6,731 nt of DNA from Candidatus Pacearchaeota archaeon (GCA_003554465.1 PWGL01000083.1:1-6731), one strand, 5' to 3'. Positions 1 to 5,494 are shown, counted from the stretch's first letter. The notes: generated from the letters alone by a model not told the origin. Numbers and translations: made by a program.

Positions 1-28
1 AGGAAATACAAATATTAAATTTGGTTAA

Positions 29-72
29 AAATATAATAATCAGATGAAATTAAAAATAATTAAAAAGGAGGT
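29..72 (+). promoter_or_regulatory. Probable TATA box and Shine-Dalgarno site of the winged-helix gene
   Basis: An AT-rich TATA-like stretch (AAATATAA, 29-36) lies upstream, preceded by GGTTAAA, which could serve as a BRE. A transcript starting about 26 bases downstream would have a short leader. A strong Shine-Dalgarno sequence AGGAGGT is at 66-72, five bases before the ATG at 78. It matches the archaeal 16S anti-Shine-Dalgarno tail and fixes the start codon. The ribosome site is clear; the TATA box is inferred from position and composition. Confidence 0.55.
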
Positions 73-77
73 AGAAA

Positions 78-446
78 ATGGCAAAAGATAATGAGGGAAG
101 GACAAGAGTTGTAAATCTATATGTAACACCAACCTCTTTCTCATCGTTTTTCAAGAGATTGAGAGGTCAGAAAGAGGATTATAATTTCTCAGGCCTTTCT
201 GATTTAAGGAAAATGCTGAGTAATGAGAAGGCAAAAATCCTAAATGTCATAAAGAATGAGAAGCCAAATTCAATATATGGTCTCGCAAAAATACTAGGTA
301 GAAATTTTAAGGCGGTAAGAAATGATATAGAGACATTAGAAAAGTTTGGTTTCGTAGAGCTAAAACCGGGAAGCAAAGGTGACAGAAAAAGGTTAAAACC
401 TATGGTGGCTATAGATAACTTACAAGTCAATATTAGTTTTGAGTAA
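78..446 (+). CDS. Winged-helix DNA-binding protein, HVO_A0114-like
   Basis: This 122-residue protein is probably a small cytoplasmic transcription regulator. The N-terminal part (residues 10-40) is a short beta/linker region. Residues about 46-111 look like a winged helix-turn-helix: a first helix around SNEKAKILNVIK, then SIYGLAKILGRNFKAVRNDI as the helix-turn-helix with the recognition helix near residues 76-90, and a basic wing near 92-108 (LKPGSKGDRKRLKP). The LAKxLGRxFKAVRxDIxxLExFG pattern and the late KPMVAID segment are typical, from memory, of the archaeal HVO_A0114/COG4190 family, whose targets are mostly unknown. A full-length domain and a strong AGGAGGT five bases before the ATG support the start. 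The gene is convergent with the pilin-like operon and overlaps its last gene by 14 bases (433-446), so it is not part of that operon. Regulation of the neighbouring operon is possible but unproven. Other small winged-helix families are the main alternative. Confidence 0.85.
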   Translation: MAKDNEGRTRVVNLYVTPTSFSSFFKRLRGQKEDYNFSGLSDLRKMLSNEKAKILNVIKNEKPNSIYGLAKILGRNFKAVRNDIETLEKFGFVELKPGSKGDRKRLKPMVAIDNLQVNISFE

Positions 447-924
447 GCTCAAAAACATTCATCTCAATTCTATTAGGACCGGCTATATTGACAGATTTTC
501 CCACCCTATTAGCACTTTCATTACCCATTTCTATACTAACCATGGTATCCTCATCTTCATATATCTCTAGCTTATAACCTGCATAATTATCTAGAGAAAA
601 CTCGCTCTCAACAATAGCCACTATGGTACTGTTTAAAACCTCACAAGCATCCCTATCATCTTCACAAACTTCATCATTATAACAATCTCTTATCAAACCC
701 CTTATATCTCTTGGCCTATGCGACTCAATATAGCAATCTGTTGTAAAATGTAATGAGGACTCTAGAAAACTTCTAACTTCGGCACTAGCTCTCATCTCGG
801 CAGGCCTTCTTATCTGTATAGCCAAAAATATAAGACCTATAACTGCGACAAGAACTATTATTAAGACAAAACCTATCATCTCTTCCTGCCCTTTCTTTTT
901 CCCATTCAAATTTATATTTATCAT
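433..924 (-). CDS. Membrane-anchored pilin-like protein, 4 cysteines (fourth gene of cassette)
   Basis: This 163-residue protein is not recognised by name. It has a short N-terminus with a basic patch (KKKGQ, residues 9-13), then one hydrophobic helix (about 16-36), and then a polar outside domain. The K-G-Q just before the helix resembles the class III (prepilin) signal peptides cut between Gly and Gln by archaeal prepilin peptidases, but the usual acidic residue at +5 is not there. The outside domain has four cysteines (64, 81, 87, 94), enough for two disulfides, and possible N-glycosylation sites NST (98) and NES (135). I choose the ATG at 924 over the GTG at 930, because AGGTG at 930-934 is a Shine-Dalgarno site five bases before the ATG and the GTG would overlap it. 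It starts 15 bases after the previous gene ends. From memory, proteins with a DCYIE...IRDCYN...CEVLNST pattern recur as hypothetical proteins in DPANN genomes. This is unverified. Confidence 0.85.
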   Translation of the reverse strand: MININLNGKKKGQEEMIGFVLIIVLVAVIGLIFLAIQIRRPAEMRASAEVRSFLESSLHFTTDCYIESHRPRDIRGLIRDCYNDEVCEDDRDACEVLNSTIVAIVESEFSLDNYAGYKLEIYEDEDTMVSIEMGNESANRVGKSVNIAGPNRIEMNVFELTQN

Positions 925-939
925 TCTCACACCTATATT

Positions 940-1455
940 TTAGTTACCCATCCTTGCCATATCATAACCTATAATTATCTTCCCTAACTCACATATCTGA
1001 GTTGCATAACCCTCCACTCTCTCATACCTACATAATGCCACATAGCTACTCATAGATGAAGTACTAGTAACATCCTCATTTTCATAAACATCATAAACAG
1101 TACAGTCGGGATAGTTAGCTCTTGTACATCTAATTTCCTCATCTGCAGGATGCATCTGGGCCAGTCTTACATAATCTACAGGCCAGTACCCATCATAAGA
1201 TGTGACATTATCAAGTGCCATAATCTTATCAGTATTTATACAATAGCCCGGATTGCCCTGACAGTTAAATTCAGAGGAATCTGCCATAAACTGGGCTATT
1301 TGGATTGCCTCTCTTTCTCTTAACATAATAGCCTCATCATAAAGTGATTGCCTCTGCAATATAATCCAAAATAAACCCACTAAAATAAAAAATATCATAA
1401 GCCCGACTAACATAAATGCCATCTGCTGAATCTTAAACTGCCCTTTTCTTTTCAT
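940..1455 (-). CDS. Membrane-anchored pilin-like protein, 6 cysteines (third gene of cassette)
   Basis: This 171-residue protein of unknown function shares the cassette architecture. It begins MKRKGQ, so the Lys-Gly-Gln motif ends at residue 6. A hydrophobic helix follows (about 12-34), then a charged coiled-looking stretch (35-60) and an outside domain with six cysteines (65, 72, 110, 118, 142, 155) that could form three disulfides. One sequon, NVT, is at 83. The open frame reaches back to an ATG at 1503, but that start would overlap the previous gene by 47 bases, add a 16-residue tail with a lone cysteine, and bury the signal. The ATG at 1455 has AGAGGT at 1460-1465 four bases upstream, and the previous stop codon (1457-1459) lies between the two, which suggests coupled translation. 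Class III signal-type processing is inferred. A plain N-in/C-out membrane anchor is the alternative. Confidence 0.85.
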   Translation of the reverse strand: MKRKGQFKIQQMAFMLVGLMIFFILVGLFWIILQRQSLYDEAIMLREREAIQIAQFMADSSEFNCQGNPGYCINTDKIMALDNVTSYDGYWPVDYVRLAQMHPADEEIRCTRANYPDCTVYDVYENEDVTSTSSMSSYVALCRYERVEGYATQICELGKIIIGYDMARMGN

Positions 1456-1456
1456 T

Positions 1457-2422
1457 TTAACCTCTATACCACAATCGACATTCTGCCGCCCTATTTTGTT
1501 CATTTAAACTATTTACCTGAGATATTATATTTGGCAAACCCTCCGAGCTCTCAACACCACTTACTATTGTCGTAAGTGTCCTTATCCTGTTAGCCGAAAT
1601 AGGATCACATTTACCTCTACCTTTTAGGAAATTTGACTCGCTAGCATATAAGTTAGCCTGTTGAATTAGCCTAAACATTAACCTATTAACATTACACTCA
1701 TATGTCTCATTATCTGCAAATATGGCTCCATAAATCAAATTTCCAACATAAGTCACTCTTTCCCCGTTTTTATTAACAATACCCACATTATTTTCCTCAT
1801 CTTTCATATGAACAGTCATATCACAATCACTTCCACCCTCAAAACAGACGTGAATATCATCAATAGAGCAATTACCACCCTCATATATCTTTAAATTTTG
1901 AATATTCAGACCTTGAATATCATTTTCAACCATCCTGGGAGGATCTCTAAAACAGTAATTCTCGGTAGTTGCAAATATAAGGGGTGAAACCTTCCAGGGA
2001 AGATCTAAAGGCTTGCTAAAAAGAAAAACTTTTCTCTCATCACCTGTCTCTATAGTGGAATTAGAAAAAACATACTTATTTCTAACACTAATTGACTCTC
2101 CAGGCCTTTGCCAATCCCCCCCAACACCCTGTTTTGTAGATATTGAAATTTCATGCCTCCCAAACCTGCCCTCATAACAGTCATTATTTATCCTGGTAAC
2201 ATCTCTTAATGTGGCAATATCTACAGAACCTTCTGCAACCCCTGTCTCCATGGGCTCTAATAATATACTTAATTCTTGAGCCGTAGTTGTATCTAAAACA
2301 TGTCTACCAGTATCTACAAATTGCATTGCCGCATAAATTGCAAGAAATAGAATTGCCGCACCGACTAGCATAGCAAAAATCCATGCAAAACTAAATTCAA
2401 ACCCTTTTCTATTTCTAATCAT
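1457..2422 (-). CDS. Large membrane-anchored pilin-like protein, 8 cysteines (second gene of cassette)
   Basis: At 321 residues this is the largest member of the cassette. The N-terminus MIRNRKGFEFSF carries Lys-Gly at 6-7 followed by Phe rather than Gln, so it is the least canonical of the four signals. A strongly hydrophobic helix spans about 10-34. The rest is outside: a short segment rich in Thr and Glu (45-75), then a probably beta-rich domain with eight cysteines (82, 157, 185, 193, 200, 243, 272, 315) and sequons NST (121), NCS (184) and NET (238). The CSIDDIHVCFEGGSDC stretch packs three cysteines together. Its ATG overlaps the stop of the upstream gene as ATGA (2419-2422), and its own stop is one base before the next ATG, so translation is probably coupled on both sides. 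No enzymatic motif is visible. From memory, similar FEFSFAW...FLAIYAA proteins occur in DPANN genomes as hypothetical proteins. This is unverified. A major pilus-like subunit or tip/scaffold protein is a guess. Confidence 0.85.
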   Translation of the reverse strand: MIRNRKGFEFSFAWIFAMLVGAAILFLAIYAAMQFVDTGRHVLDTTTAQELSILLEPMETGVAEGSVDIATLRDVTRINNDCYEGRFGRHEISISTKQGVGGDWQRPGESISVRNKYVFSNSTIETGDERKVFLFSKPLDLPWKVSPLIFATTENYCFRDPPRMVENDIQGLNIQNLKIYEGGNCSIDDIHVCFEGGSDCDMTVHMKDEENNVGIVNKNGERVTYVGNLIYGAIFADNETYECNVNRLMFRLIQQANLYASESNFLKGRGKCDPISANRIRTLTTIVSGVESSEGLPNIISQVNSLNEQNRAAECRLWYRG

Positions 2423-2925
2423 CCTATATTAACTAAATTTTCATAAAGTCTTTTTTCAATAATAAATGAGACATCATTATCATTCTCAAAACATTGGGGA
2501 TTATTATCTTCTATAATTCTAGACATATTTAAGCGATCTATATTATAAGGTGAAATATCTCCCTCTACACCCTCAAAAGGCCAGTAAAAAATATGCTCAT
2601 CAACATACATCCTGTCAAAATCCTCATACTGCTCATCAAACCCCCCTCTCTGGTCGTAATCTGTATCTATAAAACAAACATATTCTATAGAAGAAGGAAG
2701 GCTTTCAACAAACTCTATAGATGTATCTTCCGAGGTCCAAGCTCTCTCAACATCTCTTTTTAAACGATCTTTAAATCGCCCTTCTTGAATACTTCTAGAT
2801 ACACCAAGAAACATTGTAACTGCATATATAGCCACACCTATAAATGCTATAATGAGAATTATTGAAAATATCATATTAAAAGACATCTTAATCTGCCCTT
2901 TCTTGCCTATATTCCTCTTTTTCAT
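2419..2925 (-). CDS. Membrane-anchored pilin-like protein, 2 cysteines (first gene of cassette)
   Basis: This 168-residue protein opens the minus-strand cassette. The N-terminus MKKRNIGKKGQIKMSF is basic, with Lys-Gly-Gln at 9-11, followed by a hydrophobic helix (about 16-40). The outside part starts with a charged helix (44-65), then an acidic domain rich in Asp, Glu, Tyr and Phe, with cysteines at 84 and 145 and a sequon NMS at 133. The Lys-Gly-Gln motif is the best match of the four to archaeal class III prepilin signals. The start at 2925 is supported by a TATA box (2945-2955) about 25 bases upstream, which predicts a leaderless transcript, and there is no Shine-Dalgarno site. Its stop overlaps the next ATG by four bases. 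No assembly ATPase, platform protein or prepilin peptidase lies in the window, so if this is a pilin-type system those parts are encoded elsewhere. Confidence 0.85.
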   Translation of the reverse strand: MKKRNIGKKGQIKMSFNMIFSIILIIAFIGVAIYAVTMFLGVSRSIQEGRFKDRLKRDVERAWTSEDTSIEFVESLPSSIEYVCFIDTDYDQRGGFDEQYEDFDRMYVDEHIFYWPFEGVEGDISPYNIDRLNMSRIIEDNNPQCFENDNDVSFIIEKRLYENLVNIG

Positions 2926-2944
2926 AAATCTAATAATGAGAAAT

Positions 2945-2955
2945 CTTTTATAAAG
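2945..2955 (-). promoter_or_regulatory. TATA box of the pilin-like operon (leaderless)
   Basis: Read on the minus strand this is CTTTATAAAAG, a good archaeal TATA box. Its centre is about 25 bases upstream of the ATG at 2925, so transcription would begin at or next to the start codon. That fits the absence of a Shine-Dalgarno site for this first gene, while the third and fourth genes of the operon have one. Position and sequence are seen; promoter activity is inferred. Confidence 0.6.
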
Positions 2956-3004
2956 TTATTGAAATTTATTACGAGTAATTTAATAATACTATCTAAATAT
3001 TCAA

Positions 3005-3263
3005 TCATATATCATCACTCCAAAACTCAAATAAAGAATAGTGAACTTTTTCACCATCTAAAAAACTAATTATTTCTTTAGATTTTTCTAAAGGAACTAT
3101 AAACATATTTAGAGACATTTTTCCCATCGTATTTTTTAACAATCTCTTCTGAACTATACTTCTTCTCACTTCTCCCAAATAAGTTTCTTATAATTTTATT
3201 TCTTTTGAAGTCATTTTTGTATATTTTATACCCTATTAACCTTTTGGTTAAACTTTTAAACTT
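3005..3263 (-). pseudogene. Possible short gene or frameshifted gene remnant
   Basis: This fills most of the 355-base gap between the pilin-like operon and the propeller gene. One minus-strand frame ends at 3005 and is open back to a TAA at 3188-3190. It could start at ATG 3127 (40 residues), GTG 3169 (54) or TTG 3178 (57), and it contains MFIVPLEKSKEIISFLDG and ends FEFWSDDI. A second frame, one base off, is open from 3263 to a stop at 3078 with no start codon (contains RNLFGRSEKKYSSEEIV). The two overlap at 3078-3127, so a single indel would join them into about 85 residues. Both read as plausible protein, but in DNA this AT-rich short open frames are common. No family is recognised. It may be a tiny gene, a decayed gene or chance. 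The rest of the gap holds only the two divergent promoters. Confidence 0.3.
3253..3260 (+). promoter_or_regulatory. TATA-like box of the propeller-protein gene (leaderless)
   Basis: CTTTTAAA is centred about 25 bases before the ATG at 3281, and no Shine-Dalgarno sequence precedes that ATG. This is the spacing expected when an archaeal transcript begins at the start codon. The box is weaker than the one driving the divergent pilin-like operon, and a TATATA stretch at 3270-3275 is too close to the ATG to serve. Confidence 0.45.
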
Positions 3264-3280
3264 TCAATCTATATATTCTT

Positions 3281-4831
3281 ATGAGATATGAAAAATTAAT
3301 ACAAATGTTTTTTGCAATACTCTTTATTACTTTAACAATAAATATTTCTTTAGCTACTACCCATACAGGAGAAGGGAATTATGAAGTTAGAGAGGGAGAT
3401 ATAATAGAGATAGATGATTCTTCAGCAATTGTTAGATCTATTGATTTAGATCCCAGAAATGATTCATATTATGGACATACAGGAAAGCCAAGAGTTTATT
3501 TTTCCTTGGGAGGGGTTGGCTATTCAATACATGAAGGAAGATCCTCAGACTTGTTACTAAATAAGATGTCTGATAGATATGTAATGACTATAACAGTGAA
3601 AGAGATAGATGTTGATTCGGGAACAGCATTAATATATGCCGAAGATTATGGGTATTCTTATGATTCCGAAGCTACTGAACCGGACCATTCAGATGAAAAA
3701 TATATTAAGTATGGCCCTTTCAATTTTTTAAGAAATGTGCAAATAGGCCAAGATTTAATAGGTTTTGTTTACTCAAACAATTTAAAAGATTATAAAGTAA
3801 AAATAAATGACGAAGAATATGGCCCTTTCAGTTCAGTTACGGATTTTTCAATTTCAGAAGACTCTTTCGGATTTATTTTTTCTTCAAATTCAAAAGATTA
3901 TGTCAGGATAAATGACGAAGAATATGGCCCTTTTGACAGTGTGAGAGACTTGACTCTTTCAGATAATTATTGGGCATTTACATATACAAACTCTTCGGTA
4001 GGAGACTTTATCCAAACAAAAGATTCGTTACTGGGACCTTATAATCATATTACAAGCCAGTCCCTTTCAGGAAGCACTTTAGGATATGTCTATAGAGAAG
4101 GAGGGGAAAATAATATAGTTGTTGACGGGGAGAAAGTAGAGGTTGGGTCCATGAATGTAGAAATTTCTAAGAGTGGGAGATATGCCTTTTGTTATTTTGA
4201 GGATAAAAAAGGGTATTGCAATATAGATGGAGATGTTTATGGCCCGTACGGAACAGGAATTGGGGCAATTGTTTCTGACAAATATTTTATTATATCTTAC
4301 GTGAATAAAACAGAAGATGGAAGAGAACATTATAAGATTATTAATGATGAAAAATATGGCCCTTATGACTATAGCTATCATTCTAAACTTTCAGATGATA
4401 TGTTTGCATTCTCCTATGACCTTGAAGACAACTCTTTTATGAACATTAAGGGAGAGGTTTATGGCCCTTATGATAAATCTGGAGCACTAGCTAATTTAAT
4501 TTTAGATGATGGAAATTATGCTTACTCATACAGGGAAGATTTAAACTGGGTAACTATAATAAATGGAGACAAACTAAACTGTCCTCAGGGCAACCAAGTT
4601 TCCTCAATAGACTTCCACGGTAAAGATTTTATTTTTTCATGTAGTTCAGACAGTAGATCAAATTATGTTTTTGTTCCGAAAGATTATGAAGATTCAGAAT
4701 TGGATGAAGATGGGGAGATTAATATTGGAAAAGAGATTAATGAAAGCGAGGAAAGAGGATTGACTTCTCCTGAGGCTAAAAGTTCATTTGTAAGAAGGTT
4801 TATCAAATGGTTTATAGAAGTTTTTAGATAA
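3281..4831 (+). CDS. Secreted repeat protein, probable beta-propeller with YGP(F/Y) repeats
   Basis: This 516-residue protein starts with a typical Sec signal peptide (MRYEK, hydrophobic 6-24, likely cut after Ala25 in NISLA). Residues 30-122 form a probable beta domain (YEVREGDIIEIDDSSAIVRS...) that recalls small domains of archaeal surface-layer proteins; this resemblance is from memory. Residues about 141-465 are tandem units of roughly 36 residues. Each has a hydrophobic strand such as FGFIFSS, then a Lys/Asp-rich turn, then INDEEYGPF. The Y/L-G-P-F/Y motif falls at 144, 180, 215, 251, 320, 359 and 394, with degenerate copies near 287 and 432. Eight or nine such four-strand units would suit a beta-propeller. 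An acidic linker (466-497) leads to a basic amphipathic end (FVRRFIKWFIEVFR). Sequons are at NDS 60, NSS 237, NKT 342 and NES 487. The protein is exported and probably binds something at the surface; its partner is unknown. A leaderless promoter fits the start. Confidence 0.85.
   Translation: MRYEKLIQMFFAILFITLTINISLATTHTGEGNYEVREGDIIEIDDSSAIVRSIDLDPRNDSYYGHTGKPRVYFSLGGVGYSIHEGRSSDLLLNKMSDRYVMTITVKEIDVDSGTALIYAEDYGYSYDSEATEPDHSDEKYIKYGPFNFLRNVQIGQDLIGFVYSNNLKDYKVKINDEEYGPFSSVTDFSISEDSFGFIFSSNSKDYVRINDEEYGPFDSVRDLTLSDNYWAFTYTNSSVGDFIQTKDSLLGPYNHITSQSLSGSTLGYVYREGGENNIVVDGEKVEVGSMNVEISKSGRYAFCYFEDKKGYCNIDGDVYGPYGTGIGAIVSDKYFIISYVNKTEDGREHYKIINDEKYGPYDYSYHSKLSDDMFAFSYDLEDNSFMNIKGEVYGPYDKSGALANLILDDGNYAYSYREDLNWVTIINGDKLNCPQGNQVSSIDFHGKDFIFSCSSDSRSNYVFVPKDYEDSELDEDGEINIGKEINESEERGLTSPEAKSSFVRRFIKWFIEVFR
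3701..4675 (+). repeat. Tandem 105-117 base repeats coding propeller units
   Basis: The sequence TATGGCCC recurs in frame at 3710, 3818, 3923, 4238, 4355 and 4460, marking the Tyr-Gly-Pro of successive units. The intervals are 108 and 105 bases, then 315 covering two degenerate units, then 117 and 105. Units 2 and 3 share an identical 26-base block (3803-3828 and 3908-3933) and also AAAGATTAT just before it, so they look like the most recent duplication. The other units agree only at protein level. Confidence 0.8.
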
Positions 4832-5033
4832 ATACTATTGCCCGATATAATAAATTATGGTGTAAAGATAAGTTTTTGAAAAAAATTTGGATGTAAGAGA
4901 CCTGCAAGGTTTCTGGAATATCTTACTCAATGTTTAACTCTCACGAATACTTGCAGAGATTGATTTTCAATGCAATGTTGGAGAAGCCAAAAAATCAAAG
5001 TTGGGACCTAAATTAAAAAGTGCACTGCCAATA
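4832..5033. other. Intergenic stretch with short open pieces and possible hairpins
   Basis: No convincing gene is seen here. On the plus strand two short frames read like protein: 4872-4937 (21 codons, no start; contains LDVRDLQGFWNILLNV) and 4930-5016 (28 residues from an ATG; contains HEYLQRLIFNAMLEKP). They overlap in different frames and could be one decayed gene. The same DNA can fold. AGAGACC/GGTTTCT (4896-4914) makes a 7-pair stem with one G-U and loop TGCAA. TTGCA/TGCAA (4951-4955 with 4971-4975) encloses TTGA/TCAA (4960-4963 with 4967-4970). Gene remnant, small RNA or neither: the sequence alone does not decide. Confidence 0.3.
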
Positions 5034-5042
5034 CATATTTAA
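5034..5042 (+). promoter_or_regulatory. TATA-like box of the orphan gene (leaderless)
   Basis: CATATTTAAGG contains ATATTTAAG at 5034-5042, centred about 28 bases before the ATG at 5066. No Shine-Dalgarno sequence precedes that ATG. The arrangement matches the other two leaderless first genes in this window. Confidence 0.45.
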
Positions 5043-5047
5043 GGAAC

Positions 5048-5060
5048 AAGGAATTTCCTT
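5048..5060. promoter_or_regulatory. Palindrome between TATA box and start codon, possible operator
   Basis: AAGGAATTTCCTT is a perfect six-base inverted repeat around a single central T. A further AAGGAA lies at 5041-5046, so the half-site occurs three times. It sits between the TATA box and the ATG of the orphan gene, where a bound dimeric repressor would block the polymerase. An operator role is inferred from position only; a short perfect palindrome in AT-rich DNA can arise by chance. Confidence 0.3.
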
Positions 5061-5065
5061 AATGT

Positions 5066-5431
5066 ATGAAAATATGGGATAAACTCTCACAGGTGAATTT
5101 AGAAAATAAAGAGAAATATATGAAAATTTATTCCGATATTGTTAAGAAAATTCAAAATAATGTTTTTCCTATTAATGTTGGAGAAACCGAAAAAGAAGAT
5201 TATTATATTGTTGTTGAAGCCAACAGAATGAATAGTTATTTTATTCATATAGTGCCAAAACAGGTTTGGGCATTATTCAAAGAAATGCAAAAAAAGGCAC
5301 CAAATGAAATTTTAGGATTTTCAGTTATGGCTGGAAAATATAATAACAAAGAAGTTAGGGTAAGCTGTTTTGGAGTACAATGCAGTTTTCTTGGAAAATC
5401 ATTATTTGAGGCAGGGCATAACAAGAAGTAA
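5066..5431 (+). CDS. Hypothetical protein, 121 residues, unknown function
   Basis: I do not recognise this protein. Residues 1-34 are helical and charged (DKLSQVNLENKEKYMKIYSDIVKKIQ). The centre (38-75) alternates strand-like segments such as YYIVVEA and YFIHIVP. Then comes a helix (VWALFKEMQKKA), more strands (LGFSVMAG, EVRVSCFGV) and a short Lys-rich end. There is no signal peptide or membrane helix, so it is probably cytoplasmic, and a small alpha/beta fold is likely. Cysteines at 101 and 106 (SCFGVQC) are the only two; the C-x4-C spacing is not enough to call a metal site. The ATG at 5066 is chosen because it opens the long frame and fits the TATA box. The ATG at 5062 meets a stop after six codons. 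It stands alone, downstream of a gene-poor stretch and convergent with the radical SAM gene. Confidence 0.65.
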   Translation: MKIWDKLSQVNLENKEKYMKIYSDIVKKIQNNVFPINVGETEKEDYYIVVEANRMNSYFIHIVPKQVWALFKEMQKKAPNEILGFSVMAGKYNNKEVRVSCFGVQCSFLGKSLFEAGHNKK

Positions 5432-5494
5432 GTCGTTAATTGAGTTGAACACATACTACCTAAATTGATAACAGTAAAATATAATTTTGGAAGA

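Noticed and set aside
179..430. 83-residue minus-strand frame opposite the winged-helix gene
   Set aside because: It lies wholly antisense to a well-supported gene with a strong ribosome site, and its Phe/Ser/Leu-rich sequence is what antisense reading of a Lys/Glu-rich gene gives.
2922..3008. 28-codon minus-strand frame (MIEYLDSII...) overlapping neighbours by ATGA at both ends
   Set aside because: The double overlap is tempting, but the frame contains the TATA box that best explains expression of the pilin-like operon, and its hydrophobic, AT-driven content looks like chance.
4079..4381. 100-residue minus-strand frame inside the propeller gene
   Set aside because: Antisense shadow of the repeat region: Ile/Phe-rich, no ribosome site, and the sense strand has clear protein-level repeats.
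3701..4675. CRISPR-like or mobile-element repeats
   Set aside because: The repeats are in frame within one long coding sequence, spaced by whole codons and conserved mainly as protein, so they are structural protein repeats.
4896..4975. tRNA or C/D box small RNA
   Set aside because: No cloverleaf or T-loop signature and no clear RTGATGA/CTGA box pair is present; only isolated hairpins are seen.
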